DNA from: Limnoraphis robusta CS-951
Lineage (GTDB): Bacteria > Cyanobacteriota > Cyanobacteriia > Cyanobacteriales > Microcoleaceae
Direction of reading: 5' to 3'
Assembly (NCBI RefSeq): GCF_000972705.2
Contig: NZ_LATL02000332.1
Location: 20,534 to 84,533, forward strand
DNA length: 64,000 nt
Shown: piece after piece, positions 10,075 through 19,806 of the stretch
How the letters are laid out: each line of letters starts with the position of its first letter
Position numbering within the stretch: position 1 is the stretch's first letter
The notes under the pieces: model-generated
What the model was told of the DNA's origin: nothing
Seen by the model: the letters and a program-made list of their open reading frames with translations, nothing else
The model's database searches: none
Made by a program: the position numbers and the translations under genes

Positions 10075-11610
10075 TTAAAAGGGTTCAGCTTCATAGTTAG
10101 AAGCGATCACCACTCTTTCAACAGGCTTATATTGGGGAAATTTGGGGAGTTCAATTGCAGCCAGCGATCGCAATTTTTGATGACGAGTCGGCTGAATTAA
10201 CGGTGCTGGCGAGTTGGCGGTTCGGCGAGTTGATGAAACGCTTTCTTGTTGTTTGTCGGAACCGCGATGCAATTGATCAAGAGGTTGATTGGGTGAAGGG
10301 ATAAACCCGGATTTCCCCATTTGTAGATCAAAACTCGGTATAGTTGAGGAAGCGTATTCAATCCGAATCCGATCTAACTCCTCCTCTACAAACCGAGGTG
10401 AAGGTTCTATTCCAGACAGTTGATCAAGTTGGGAAGATGGATCATCGGCTTCCTCAAAGGGATTTGATGTTAAGGTGGGATCGCTGGGATTTTTCAGATG
10501 CCAATAGCTTTCTAATTCCCCTAAATCGGCTCGTTCTGAAAACTGAGGATTTTGAAAATCCTGTTGATAGTGACTTGAATCATCTGGTTGTGCTGAATCA
10601 GCTTCGTCTAACTCAAGCCATTCATCGACGAGTTCCTCATCAAAATCATCATACTCTTGTTCTTGTCTGACAATTTCATCTAGGCGTTCTACACTATCAC
10701 TATCGGTTTGAGTATCGGCTGACCAAGGTTTAACGGGTTGAGATCTCGAAACGGCAATTGGATAAGCGGACAGTTCCATTGTAGGAGACTGATTAGAACT
10801 ATCGGCTTGATTGACACTCTCAATCTTCGGTAAATTTAAAGTCGTCTTGGGTTCAGTCTGGGTAGCCTGGTCTAATCGCGGTTGCATTTCTAGACACCGC
10901 TCCAGCGCTGCTTTAAACTGAAGGGTATGACGCTGCTGACGATGCAAACGCGATCGCAATTCTCGACCGACATTTTGAGCTTGTACTAACTCATGGAACT
11001 GTTCATTGTAGCGCTGTTGAGCGATCGCACATTCCCGTTCCATCTGAGCCATACGAGTTTGGCTTGTTTCCCATTGTTCGCTTAGGGTTTCAACCAACAC
11101 TTGTTGGCGTCGAATCACTTGGTTGGACAGTTCTAGCTTCCCAAACAGACGACTGACTTGATCTTGAGCAAAAACTAAGTCTTGATTGCGTTGATTGAGT
11201 AAATGATTTTGATCGTTTAATTGCTTTTTGCATTCATCAAGTTCGGTTTCGAGTGAAGTGACTCGATTAATTAAATCCTGATTACACTGGTGTAAGGCTT
11301 GAATCAATTGAGATAGATTTTCGCTTTCACCTACTCTTACTTCTATTCCCCGAGAAGCGAGCCTCTCGTCGATCACTTCTGGAGTGCTTCTTTCTTCCTC
11401 GGAAGTCTCTCTAACAGGAAGCTGATCAACGCTGATAGCATCGGGTAAATTAACAGTCTCCCATTCTTCATCTTCTGAGTAATACTCATCACTCGTCTGG
11501 CTCAAATGACTCAAAGGTGCTGAAGTCTCATTAGACTCTAAAAGCTGAGAATCTGTTGGAGGAGTTGGATCAGATGAATTGAAGTTGGGTGGAAGATCGG
11601 CTCCGGGCAT
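10075..11610 (-). CDS. Acidic coiled-coil protein of unknown function
   Basis: A 511-residue soluble protein with no family I recognise. The N-terminal 80 residues are acidic and Ser/Pro-rich. Residues about 100-250 form a long coiled coil rich in Gln, Leu and Glu (for example LYQL-type heptads around SLETELDECKKQLND). The rest is low-complexity acidic sequence ending in a basic segment near LRSLAAIELPKFPQYKP. No signal peptide or membrane segment is seen. HIP1 octamers occur inside the gene, so it does not look recently imported. A cytoskeletal or scaffolding role is possible but only a guess. It is convergent with the RTX gene and shares the spacer terminator region. Confidence 0.8.
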   Translation of the reverse strand: MPGADLPPNFNSSDPTPPTDSQLLESNETSAPLSHLSQTSDEYYSEDEEWETVNLPDAISVDQLPVRETSEEERSTPEVIDERLASRGIEVRVGESENLSQLIQALHQCNQDLINRVTSLETELDECKKQLNDQNHLLNQRNQDLVFAQDQVSRLFGKLELSNQVIRRQQVLVETLSEQWETSQTRMAQMERECAIAQQRYNEQFHELVQAQNVGRELRSRLHRQQRHTLQFKAALERCLEMQPRLDQATQTEPKTTLNLPKIESVNQADSSNQSPTMELSAYPIAVSRSQPVKPWSADTQTDSDSVERLDEIVRQEQEYDDFDEELVDEWLELDEADSAQPDDSSHYQQDFQNPQFSERADLGELESYWHLKNPSDPTLTSNPFEEADDPSSQLDQLSGIEPSPRFVEEELDRIRIEYASSTIPSFDLQMGKSGFIPSPNQPLDQLHRGSDKQQESVSSTRRTANSPAPLIQPTRHQKLRSLAAIELPKFPQYKPVERVVIASNYEAEPF

Positions 11611-11738
11611 AGCTTTAACTTAGACAGCAACAGAATTACATCCAGTTTATCGTGATCGTTTCTCACTGCCAAAGTTTCTAGACTCAACAAGATCGCGCGT
11701 TCCCAGAATTGACTTCCCTAGACCTCAACCTCAGACGC

Positions 11739-11773
11739 AAAAAGCCCTCAGCACAGTTTGGCTTTAGGGCTTT
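11739..11773 (-). terminator. Terminator of the initiator tRNA gene
   Basis: On the minus strand, AAAGCCCT pairs with AGGGCTTT (11766-11773 with 11741-11748) and is followed by a T run. It lies just downstream of the tRNA gene. Confidence 0.7.
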
Positions 11774-11790
11774 CTTGACAGTCTTCTTGT

Positions 11791-11867
<77 letters not shown>

Positions 11868-11880
11868 TCGCATATCTATA

Positions 11881-11910
11881 ACTATAACCCAACCTATAAC
11901 GAATTGACAA
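11881..11910 (-). promoter_or_regulatory. Sigma-70-type promoter of tRNA-fMet
   Basis: On the minus strand TTGTCA (11905-11910) and TATAGT (11881-11886) are separated by 18 bp. The -10 box sits 13 bp before the mature tRNA 5' end. Confidence 0.65.
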
Positions 11911-12048
11911 CCCCTCAATCAAATATTTTTCTCAAGTTTTCCTCAACTTTAATACTGTAAGCCCTTTGAGCGATCGCGCTTTTTCTGTATCCACCCAATA
12001 CACCACGACAGGCGCGATCGCATTTTTTTCAACTCTTGGGCTTGGATA

Positions 12049-12333
12049 TTAAGCGTTTGCGGCTTTTGATCCTAGCCCTTCTTCTACCTGCAAACCCTCG
12101 CACAAATGCTTTTGGAGTAATTTCACGCCGTCGCTGTCACCTTGGTAAACTTCTAATTCGCCTTCAGTTGGGGCTTCAAACAGAAAATCTTCTCCAGCAA
12201 AAACAACCCGTTCTAAATACCAATTTTGAATATTACCAATTCGGACGACTTGCACTTTATCACTGTTATTTGAGTAGCAGCAAAGCAGCTTAGTTTCACA
12301 GTTAGCCGGCAATTTATCCAATGTTAATGTCAT
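12049..12333 (-). CDS. DUF1830 domain protein
   Basis: A 94-residue cyanobacteria-specific protein. The segment KLLCCYSNN...VVRIGNIQNWYLERVVFAGEDFLFEA fits the DUF1830 family (a Cys-Cys-Tyr start, an asparagine-tryptophan pair and an ERVVF block). No catalytic motif is known for this family. It has no signal peptide and is likely cytosolic. The ATG fits the family's start, though the upstream ribosome site is weak. It stands alone between the tRNA and a doubtful small frame, so context gives no hint of a role. Confidence 0.8.
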   Translation of the reverse strand: MTLTLDKLPANCETKLLCCYSNNSDKVQVVRIGNIQNWYLERVVFAGEDFLFEAPTEGELEVYQGDSDGVKLLQKHLCEGLQVEEGLGSKAANA

Positions 12334-12505
12334 GTCGAAATCCTCATTTCAAACGTTGTTTTTATGACACACCATATCCTCATTTGACTGAGGAGTGTTC
12401 CCAAATAATTTCAAAAAAATTGAGATGTTTGAAAATCGCTTAGATTTTCTGAGCTTCTCAACCTTGAAAAAGTAATCCAAGCTGTTTATTGATCTCACCT
12501 TGCAC

Positions 12506-12700
12506 TCAAACGGACAGACTCACAGCATTTCCGCCTGTCTGTCCGAGTAAAGGTTGAATCTCGTCTTTTATTTGAACCCGGTTTGACTTAATTTTTTGTT
12601 GCCAACCTGGGGGCTGACCTGTCTCGCTGTCTTGATCCCTGGCATCTAGACTTTGTGTAATGGTCAATCCTTGCTTCAATTCTACTGCTCTTTCCAGCAA
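12506..12700 (-). CDS. Small hypothetical frame, doubtful
   Basis: A 64-codon frame with only a TTG start. It is open about 18 codons further upstream without an ATG. The translation (ELKQGLTITQSLDARDQ, then PPGWQQKIKSNR) looks protein-like rather than random, with amphipathic character. It could be the tail of a decayed gene. I do not recognise a family, and no ribosome site is obvious. Confidence 0.3.
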   Translation of the reverse strand: MLERAVELKQGLTITQSLDARDQDSETGQPPGWQQKIKSNRVQIKDEIQPLLGQTGGNAVSLSV

Positions 12701-12892
12701 TTCTGCAAGATGATCGGGCTGAATTTCTATCTTAAGTCTGAGATGAAGAATTAGCCTTCCTCTCTACAGGGAAACGGTATAAATTACCATGCCTAATCAA
12801 AAATTTTTCTTTTGCTGTTTATTCTTTTTAGGAATTTTTTTTAATTAGATTAATCAAGCAACACCGAACAACTGTTCTGGTTAAATTATGAC

Positions 12893-14158
12893 TTAACTGT
12901 ACTGCAAAGAAATTTCAGCATCACTAAAATAGCTGAATAAACTGGCTAAAATCGTATTAGAAAATAAAAACCCATTGGGATCGGTTAATCTCAAATAGCC
13001 TTGTAAATCTCTAGATTGATCATTGCCGTCAACGGCTACAATTTCCACCCATCCCTGTTGCTGGTAAGGATACAAGCATTGCAAAATTTGTTGAACCGTT
13101 TGCTGTCCAAATTCTTCAGACAAACAACCCAGACTCACCCCTTCAGCCAAACGCAACCCCAACATCAGCCTTTCCAATAAAAGATCACAAGCCGTATTGA
13201 TCCATTCAGCATTTGAACTTTGATTTTCAGAGCGAACCCATTGATAATAGAGTTGAGTTTGTCGAGGTCGGGTGAGGCGATATCCTTGTAAATAACTGGC
13301 AGCCCCCATGCCAAACCCATAATAAGGCAAACAATGCCAGTAAACTAAATTATGACGACACTGCATCCGAGATCGGGCATAATTTGAAATCTCATAATGC
13401 TGATAACCGGCTTGAGTCAAGGTTTCTTGCGCCAGACGATACATCGTGGCTGTGGTTTCATCACTCGGTAGGGGAGACTCTCCAGGGGAATAATATCGGC
13501 CAAACACCGTTTTCGGTTCAACAATCAAGTCATAATGAGACACATGAGGCGGATTAATTTTTAAGACCTGTTCTAAAGATTGTTGCCAAAGTTCTATCGT
13601 TTGATCAGGTAAACCAGAAATCAGATCAATACTGTAGTTAGAAACGCCAACACGGTGAATCAACTCAATAGCAGTCCAGACATCCGCCACCGTATGCGAT
13701 CGCCCACAAGCTTTTAAAAGTTCATCCTGAAACGCTTGTACTCCCAGACTAACCCGATTCACCCCCAAATTCACAAACCCTTGTAAGTGATCTTGATCAA
13801 AGGTGTCCGGGTCCATTTCCATCGAAATTTCAGCTTGAGAGTCAATCCCCAAGCGTTGATCAAGACTGTCCAAAATCTGACCCAACTGACTCACCGATAA
13901 CAGCGAAGGAGTTCCCCCGCCAAAAAAAATCGTTTCTAGAGGCTGATCTGTAACCGGGGCTTGGGTAATTTCCTCACACAACACCTCAACATACTGTTGT
14001 ATCCAAGTTGCATTTTCACCCCGTCGGCGATCGCCCACCACAGAAACGGCAAAATCACAGTAAAAGCACCTGCGACGACAGAAGGGAATATGAAGATAAG
14101 CTGATTTTGGAATTGAGGAAATGTGGCGGTTTATCATCTCAAAAATTTCTATAATCAC
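12893..14158 (-). CDS. hemW: Radical SAM heme chaperone HemW
   Basis: Radical SAM protein of the HemN-like group, now understood as a heme-binding chaperone (HemW) rather than a coproporphyrinogen oxidase. Near the N terminus it has the iron-sulfur motif HIPFCRRRCFYCDF (CxxxCxxC). The SAM-binding GGGTPS follows near residue 100. The HemW-type blocks SLGVQAFQDELLKACGR and SYDLI-like HYDLIVEP are present, with HNLVYWHCLPYYGFGMGA in the middle. The C terminus matches the HemW-type winged domain. The length of 421 is slightly above the usual size, and an internal Met at residue 8 could be the true start. It likely transfers heme to respiratory or other targets. Confidence 0.9.
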   Translation of the reverse strand: MIIEIFEMINRHISSIPKSAYLHIPFCRRRCFYCDFAVSVVGDRRRGENATWIQQYVEVLCEEITQAPVTDQPLETIFFGGGTPSLLSVSQLGQILDSLDQRLGIDSQAEISMEMDPDTFDQDHLQGFVNLGVNRVSLGVQAFQDELLKACGRSHTVADVWTAIELIHRVGVSNYSIDLISGLPDQTIELWQQSLEQVLKINPPHVSHYDLIVEPKTVFGRYYSPGESPLPSDETTATMYRLAQETLTQAGYQHYEISNYARSRMQCRHNLVYWHCLPYYGFGMGAASYLQGYRLTRPRQTQLYYQWVRSENQSSNAEWINTACDLLLERLMLGLRLAEGVSLGCLSEEFGQQTVQQILQCLYPYQQQGWVEIVAVDGNDQSRDLQGYLRLTDPNGFLFSNTILASLFSYFSDAEISLQYS

Positions 14159-14324
14159 ATATCCAGATTATTTCACTTGCAGGGTGTTGGGCGTAGTCAG
14201 TTGATTTATTCTGTTATCAGGGTAGGGGGAGTTCGGTACAGTTATCAGTTGTAGGGGGAATTCATCAATTACCCCTAGCGGTTACGGTTCACTGTCAAGC
14301 AGAACTCGCCCCTAAAGCTATCTT

Positions 14325-17300
14325 TTAATAGTAATCCTGAATTGCTTTGACCTCAATAGACCCTAACTTCATCGCCCGAATTGCAGCAACCGTCGCCCTC
14401 GCCCCAGCTAGAGTGGTAATAATCGGAATTTTGTAGGCTAAGGCGGTGCGACGAATTAAAAGCCCATCCGCCCTGGCTTCTTCTCCTGAAGGCGTAATCA
14501 GTGCCACTTGAACGTTTTGGTTCTTCATCGCATCTAACACATGGGGACGACCTTCGTGCAGTTTCAACTCTAAATCGACTTTAACACCATGTTCCCACAA
14601 TACCCGACGAGTTCCCATTGTCGCTGTTACTTTGAAGCCTAACTCCAGAAAATCGCGTACAATCGGGACAACAGCCGTTTTATCCCGGTCATTCATCGAG
14701 ACAAATACTGTCCCTGAGAGTGGTAGAATCTGACCTGCTGCGAGTTCGGCTTTGGCAAAGGCTTTTCCAAACTCGGTATCAATTCCCATCACTTCCCCAG
14801 TTGAACGCATTTCTGGGCCTAACAATACATCGGTTCCGGGGAATTTGGCAAAGGGAAGAACCGCTTCTTTCACCGCCACATAGGGGGGTACTTGCTCTTC
14901 GGTAAATCCTAACTCTTTTAAGGTTTTACCGGACATGACTCGAGAGGCGATTTTCGCTAACGGAATTCCTATGGCTTTGGAAACAAAAGGAACGGTTCGA
15001 GAGGCGCGAGGATTGGCTTCTAAAATATAAACCTGTTCGCCTTGAACTGCAAACTGAATATTCATCAAACCGACAACTTTTAACGCTTTGGCGAGTTCAA
15101 TGGTTTGACGACGAATGGTTTCAACTGCTTTTTCAGGTAAGGTTTGATAGGGAATAGAACAAGCTGAATCTCCCGAGTGAACCCCCGCTTGTTCGATATG
15201 TTCCATGATACCCCCAATCACCACTTCTCCGGTATGATCGGTGATCGAATCAACATCGACTTCGATCGCATTTTCGAGGAATTTATCAACTAAAATGGGG
15301 TGATCGGGTTCTATCTGAACCGCAAACATCATGTAACGTTCTAAGTCTTCATCGGAATAGACAATTTCCATCGCCCGTCCTCCCAACACATAAGAAGGAC
15401 GCACAACTACAGGATAACCAATCCGACGAGCAATGGCTAATGACTGTTCATAATTGCGAGCCATCCCATTTTCTGCTTGTTGAATGTCTAATTGACGCAA
15501 TATCTTTTCAAACCGTTCTCGATCTTCTGCGGCGTCAATTGAGTCTGGTGAAGTTCCCCAAATTTTCAGATCGGGATTTTTTTCAGCGTTGGCTTCGAGA
15601 TATTTTTGCAGGGGAACGGCTAATTTTAGAGGCGTTTGTCCGCCAAATTGAATGATAATTCCAATGGGTTTTTCCGCCTCAATAATATTAACCACATCTT
15701 CTTTTGTGAGGGGTTCAAAATAGAGGCGATCGCTGGTATCATAATCGGTTGAAACCGTTTCTGGGTTTGAATTCACCATAATCGTTTCATAGCCATCCGC
15801 CCGTAACGCATAGGACGCATGACAACAGCAATAGTCGAATTCAATCCCTTGTCCGATGCGGTTGGGGCCACCACCGAGAATCATTACTTTCGGTTTATCA
15901 GAGGGGAGAATTTCATCTTCTTCCCAATAGGTTGAATAGTAATAAGGCGTTCTAGATTCAAATTCTGCCGCACAAGTATCGACCATTTTGTAAACGGGTT
16001 TAACTGCTAATTGTAAACGATAAGCCCGCACTTCATCTTCGGTGGTTTTGGTGGCATAAGCAATTTGGCGATCGCTAAATCCCTGGCGTTTAATTGCTAA
16101 AAGTTGATCCGCATCTAACTGTTTTAAAGGCGTGCGTTTGATCAACTTTTCGGTGTCTAAAATTTCTTGGAATTTATCTAAAAACCAAGGATCAATTCCG
16201 GTAAGTTCGTAGATTTCTTCTACCGACATTCCCAACATCAAAGCGTGTCGAACGGCTAAAATTCGTTCGGGGTGAGGCGTGCGTAATGATCCGGCGATAC
16301 TGTCTAAACTGGGTAGTTTTTCAGAGCGATCGCATCCCCAACCTGCTAAACCTGTTTCCAGACTTCGTAACGCTTTTTGAAAGGACTCACAAAAGGTTCC
16401 CCCAATTGCCATTGCTTCGCCCACAGACTTCATTTGAGTGGTTAATGTGGGTTGAGAACCGGGAAACTTTTCAAAGGCGAAACGGGGGATTTTTGTCACG
16501 ACATAATCAATCGTGGGTTCAAAGGAAGCGGGTGTTTTTTTGGTGATGTCATTTTTGATTTCATCGAGTGTATAACCCACCGATAATTTAGCGGCAAATT
16601 TAGCAATGGGAAACCCTGTTGCTTTAGAAGCTAACGCCGAAGATCGAGAAACCCGAGGGTTCATCTCAATCACAATCATATCCCCGGTGACGGGATTAAT
16701 AGCAAACTGAATGTTAGAACCGCCCGTTTCAACGCCGATTTCCCGAATAATTTTAATTGACGCATCTCGCAGTCGTTGATATTCTTTATCGGTGAGGGTT
16801 TGTGCAGGCGCAACGGTAATAGAATCTCCCGTATGAACTCCCATCGGGTCAATATTTTCAATCGAACAGATAATCACAACGTTATCTGCAAGATCTCGCA
16901 TTACTTCCAGTTCAAATTCTTTCCAACCAATCAAAGATTGTTCAACGAGAATTTGAGAAACCGGAGACGCATCTAAACCCCCCGCCGCGAGTTCTTCATA
17001 TTCTTCTTGGTTGTAAGCAATACCGCCGCCTGTTCCGCCCATTGTAAACGCCGGACGAATAATTAGAGGATAAGAGCCAATTTGTTGGGCGACAACCTTG
17101 GCTTCCTCCATGTTATTGACGATGCCAGAAGGACAACAAGCTACACCAATGCGTTCCATCGCTTGCTTAAAGAGAAGCCTGTCTTCGGCTTTTTCAATGG
17201 CTTCTAATTTAGCGCCAATTAACTCAACGCCGTATTTTTCTAAAACGCCATTTTTCGCTAACGCCACCGCTAGGTTCAATGCGGTTTGACCCCCCATTGT

Positions 17301-17564
17301 AGGAAGTAAGGCGTCGGGGCGTTCTTTTTCAATGACTTTTTCGACAATTTCGGGAACGAGGGGTTCGATGTAGGTTCGTTCCGCCGTTTCGGGATCAGTC
17401 ATAATGGTGGCGGGGTTGGAGTTGACCAACACCACTTCGTATCCTTCTTCTCGCAAGGCTTTACAGGCTTGGGTTCCAGAGTAGTCAAACTCGCAGGCTT
17501 GTCCAATGACAATCGGGCCAGAACCTAACAGCAGAATTTTATGTATATCGTTGCGTCGAGGCAT
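14325..17564 (-). CDS. carB: Carbamoyl-phosphate synthase large subunit
   Basis: Makes carbamoyl phosphate from bicarbonate, ammonia (from the CarA glutaminase) and two ATP, for arginine and pyrimidine synthesis. The 1079 residues show both duplicated ATP-grasp halves: [17 protein letters not shown] at the N terminus and [17 protein letters not shown] near residue 560. [16 protein letters not shown] and [16 protein letters not shown] are the ATP-grasp active-site segments. The C-terminal MGS-like allosteric domain begins near 940. Length and order are as expected. carA is not adjacent, which is common in cyanobacteria. Confidence 0.97.
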   Translation of the reverse strand: MPRRNDIHKILLLGSGPIVIGQACEFDYSGTQACKALREEGYEVVLVNSNPATIMTDPETAERTYIEPLVPEIVEKVIEKERPDALLPTMGGQTALNLAVALAKNGVLEKYGVELIGAKLEAIEKAEDRLLFKQAMERIGVACCPSGIVNNMEEAKVVAQQIGSYPLIIRPAFTMGGTGGGIAYNQEEYEELAAGGLDASPVSQILVEQSLIGWKEFELEVMRDLADNVVIICSIENIDPMGVHTGDSITVAPAQTLTDKEYQRLRDASIKIIREIGVETGGSNIQFAINPVTGDMIVIEMNPRVSRSSALASKATGFPIAKFAAKLSVGYTLDEIKNDITKKTPASFEPTIDYVVTKIPRFAFEKFPGSQPTLTTQMKSVGEAMAIGGTFCESFQKALRSLETGLAGWGCDRSEKLPSLDSIAGSLRTPHPERILAVRHALMLGMSVEEIYELTGIDPWFLDKFQEILDTEKLIKRTPLKQLDADQLLAIKRQGFSDRQIAYATKTTEDEVRAYRLQLAVKPVYKMVDTCAAEFESRTPYYYSTYWEEDEILPSDKPKVMILGGGPNRIGQGIEFDYCCCHASYALRADGYETIMVNSNPETVSTDYDTSDRLYFEPLTKEDVVNIIEAEKPIGIIIQFGGQTPLKLAVPLQKYLEANAEKNPDLKIWGTSPDSIDAAEDRERFEKILRQLDIQQAENGMARNYEQSLAIARRIGYPVVVRPSYVLGGRAMEIVYSDEDLERYMMFAVQIEPDHPILVDKFLENAIEVDVDSITDHTGEVVIGGIMEHIEQAGVHSGDSACSIPYQTLPEKAVETIRRQTIELAKALKVVGLMNIQFAVQGEQVYILEANPRASRTVPFVSKAIGIPLAKIASRVMSGKTLKELGFTEEQVPPYVAVKEAVLPFAKFPGTDVLLGPEMRSTGEVMGIDTEFGKAFAKAELAAGQILPLSGTVFVSMNDRDKTAVVPIVRDFLELGFKVTATMGTRRVLWEHGVKVDLELKLHEGRPHVLDAMKNQNVQVALITPSGEEARADGLLIRRTALAYKIPIITTLAGARATVAAIRAMKLGSIEVKAIQDYY

Positions 17565-17683
17565 AGTTATTCCTGATGGATTCTCTATAATTGGGTTGTT
17601 CGTTTGGTTGTCAATGATAACTCCCGATTGTCAGGGTACTGGTTTGACTTAATACTTACTGTAGCTTTTGCAGCCAATGGAAG

Positions 17684-17863
17684 AAGGCAAGAGGCAAGAG
17701 GCAATAGGCAAGAGGCAATAGGCAAGAGGCAATAGGCAAGAGGCAAGAGGCAATCTTGGAATAGGCAACAGGCAACAGGCAAGAGGCAAGAGGCAAGAGG
17801 CAAGAGGCAAGAGGCAAGAGGCAAGAGGCAAGAGGCAAGAGGCAAGAGGCAATCTTGGAATAG
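17684..17863. repeat. Degenerate heptanucleotide repeat tract
   Basis: About 180 bp built of GGCAAGA heptamers with GGCAATA and GGCAACA variants. The longer phrase GGCAATCTTGGAATAGG punctuates it twice (about 17748-17764 and 17847-17863). It matches the style of cyanobacterial short tandemly repeated repetitive (STRR) sequences. The heptamer period means frames read through it give LLPLASC-like nonsense peptides, so no gene is called here. Confidence 0.9.
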
Positions 17864-17953
17864 GAAATATAATATTCTTTCCTCCTGAACTCCTGAATTC
17901 CTGAACACAGCCAACTTCTTTCCTTCTAAACTTCTGACTTCTGACTTCATCGG

Positions 17954-18019
17954 ACTCCGGGGCGGGTTTATGTAACTTATTTCTGGGATACATAGATTTT
18001 TGGGGAACCCGCCCCTACA
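17954..18019. repeat. Dispersed 66-bp element with GGGGCGGGTT ends, copy A
   Basis: The element starts ACTCCGGGGCGGGTTTAT and ends AACCCGCCCCTACA. GGGGCGGGTT (17959-17968) and AACCCGCCCC (18006-18015) are perfect inverted repeats around a variable core. A sister copy lies at 57106-57173, and a partial right end lies near 39789. Confidence 0.75.
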
Positions 18020-18105
18020 GTTCCTTTGATTTTTGGTGATATAGGAAGTCCCTGAGCGGGGTAAAATGACTACACGAAGGAATTTATGATGTTTGGGGAA
18101 CGGTT

Positions 18106-18363
18106 ATGCCAAATCCGAGTTCATTTGCAGTATACCTGATGATTGATGGGGGACATCGGGAAGAAATACGATTTTCTACACTTCAAGAGTTTCAGGTCTG
18201 GTATCAAAAGGTGTTGATTCCTAAATATACCTCCGATGAGTTCCTGAATGTTCCCATTAAAACAATGCAAGGGGAATATATGGTGGTTCGTCCTTCGAGT
18301 ATTAAGGCGATACGGGTTGAACCGATTTTTACTACCAGTATTGATCGCGATGAGGTTGAGTAA
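18106..18363 (+). CDS. Conserved small cyanobacterial protein, unknown function
   Basis: An 85-residue soluble protein with FSTLQEFQVWYQKVLIP and a C-terminal YMVVRPSSIKAIRVEP segment. I do not assign it to a named family. The ATG sits after GGGGAACGGTT with a weak ribosome site. The stop lies two bases before the TTG start of the ROK kinase, so the two are probably co-transcribed. Confidence 0.7.
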   Translation: MPNPSSFAVYLMIDGGHREEIRFSTLQEFQVWYQKVLIPKYTSDEFLNVPIKTMQGEYMVVRPSSIKAIRVEPIFTTSIDRDEVE

Positions 18364-18365
18364 GA

Positions 18366-19280
18366 TTGAAGGATCAGCAAATTTCATCTCAGGTGATTGG
18401 TGTTGATTTGGGCGGATCGGCGATTAAATTGGGGCGTTATGATGCTTTGGGAAACTGTCATCAATCTCTAACGGTTCCGACTCCTCAACCTGCAACGCCA
18501 GAAGCAGTTTGTTTAGGTTTGTTAGATGCGATCGCCCAAATCAGTCAAAACGTTCCATCTATTCAAGGAATTGGGATTGGTTTACCTGGGCCTGTTGATG
18601 CTTCTGGGCGAATTTCTCAAATTGCGATTAATCTCAAAAACTGGCAAAATGTGCCGTTAGCCGATTGGATTGAAGCTAAAACAGGTTTGTCTGTTGTGAT
18701 GGCAAATGATGCCAATTGTGCGGGGTTAGGAGAGGCTTGGTTAGGGGCGGGGCAAAAGGTTTAAAATCTGATTTTTTTAACGTTGGGGACGGGTGTCGGT
18801 GGGGCAATTATTCTGAATGGTGAATTGTTTGTTGGGCCTCAAGGAACTGCGGGAGAATTGGGATTAATTACGTTAAATTTTGACGGCCCGGTTTGTAATA
18901 GTGGAAATCAAGGCTCTTTAGAACAGTATGCCTCAGTTCAAGCAATTCGTCGAGAAACGGGTTTAGAACCTGCTGAACTGGCTGCTAAAGCAAAATTAGG
19001 TGATACAAAAGCGATAGAATATTGGCAGCAATACGGCCGAAGATTGGGGGCAGGTTTAGCGAGTTTAATTTATATTTTAACACCTGAAGCGATTATTTTG
19101 GGTGGTGGAATTAGTGCGGGTGCAGAGTTGTTTTTACCGAGTACGATTGCCGAAATTGAACGTCGAGTGTTAGCGAGTTCTAGGGTAGGATTAGAGTTAT
19201 TAATTGCAGAATTAGGTAATCAAGCGGGTGCTATTGGTGCCGCAAAATTAGCCTTTGATAGTTTGGTTTTCAAGCACTAA
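18366..19280 (+). pseudogene. ROK-family glucokinase, interrupted by an in-frame ochre codon
   Basis: ROK kinases phosphorylate glucose or related sugars with ATP. IGVDLGGSAIKLGRYD (ATP-binding phosphate-1) opens the protein, GIGLPGPVDASG follows near residue 75, and MANDANCAGLGEAWLGAG carries the catalytic DAN aspartate. At 18762-18764 the codon is TAA, where a sense codon (CAA by one transition) would continue into LIFLTLGTGVGGAII. The frame after the stop is intact to 19280, including LGTGVGGA and ALIYILTPEAIILGGGIS. The ROK zinc-type Cys motif is not intact: only a single Cys appears at GPVCNSGNQGSLE. Start is TTG. Full length would be about 304 residues, normal for ROK. Confidence 0.85.
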
Positions 19281-19352
19281 TTTTAAAACTCGCCTGTTAT
19301 ACTGAGAGAAACATCATGGAAGAAACGATATCATCATTCAGGCTAAATAAGT

Positions 19353-19601
19353 ATGACATACCGAGAAGAAATTACCATCAAAGTTCCAGCCGATCTTGCT
19401 GAAAGTTACCGCAACGCTAACGAACAGGAAAAACAACAAATAGAAACTCGAATTGCCTTTTTGTTAAAAATTCAAATTCTGTCCCAACAAACGGCTATTG
19501 ATCAATTACGAAAAACGATGAGTGAAATCGGTCAAAAAGCGGTTGCAAAAGGATTAACTCCAGAAATTTTAGAAGATATCTTAAAGGATGATGAAGGATA
19601 A
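19353..19601 (+). CDS. Probable antitoxin partner of a PIN toxin
   Basis: An 82-residue protein with an N-terminal ITIKVPADLAESYRNA strand-helix reminiscent of small ribbon-helix or AbrB-like antitoxins. A helical, Gln-rich middle and an acidic C terminus (LEDILKDDEG) follow. The gene overlaps the start of a PIN-like frame by 11 bp, the usual toxin-antitoxin arrangement. Antitoxin identity rests on that context and on length; the sequence alone does not name a family. Confidence 0.6.
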   Translation: MTYREEITIKVPADLAESYRNANEQEKQQIETRIAFLLKIQILSQQTAIDQLRKTMSEIGQKAVAKGLTPEILEDILKDDEG

Positions 19602-19725
19602 CCTGTTTGTTTTTGATGTGAATATCATTATTATAGCGGTGTGCGCTCGTATGAGGTACAAACCAGAAACCCGGTTTCTGCTAGAAACCGGGTTTCTACC
19701 CAATCGGTGTACCTCACAGAACTGA
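19591..19725 (+). pseudogene. PIN-domain toxin fragment truncated by a repeat insertion
   Basis: ATG at 19591 overlaps the antitoxin and opens MKDNLFVFDVNIIII, the first strand of PIN nucleases with the conserved acidic residue (consensus FDTNIIIS; here V replaces T). From 19632 the reading frame runs into a palindromic repeat element and stops at 19723-19725 after 44 codons. The catalytic domain (normally about 130-140 residues) is missing, so no active toxin should be made. Downstream of the element a short PDLAIRKAQKK-like stretch may be the old C terminus, but this is weak. Confidence 0.6.
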
Positions 19726-19736
19726 AAACTGCTATA
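19632..19736. mobile_element. MITE-like palindromic element (105 bp) carrying a 33-bp hairpin
   Basis: Ends TATAGCGGTGTGCGCTCG... and ...GAACTGAAAACTGCTATA are imperfect inverted repeats of about 29 bp, both ending inward in TGAGGTACA (right end read in reverse complement). In the centre is a perfect 15-3-15 hairpin (19665-19697): AGAAACCCGGTTTCT, loop GCT, AGAAACCGGGTTTCT. The element encodes nothing and interrupts a PIN toxin frame, which is the sign of a non-autonomous mobile element. A TA duplication at the edges is possible. Confidence 0.65.
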
Positions 19737-19806
19737 GTGCAGTTTGAATTCCTCAAAGTAAGCCAGATTTAGCGATTCGGAAGGCTCAGAAAAAGTAGTA
19801 ATAACG

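Noticed and set aside
17585..17993. Frames reading LLPLASC repeats
   Set aside because: They are translations of the heptamer repeat and have no start or family support.
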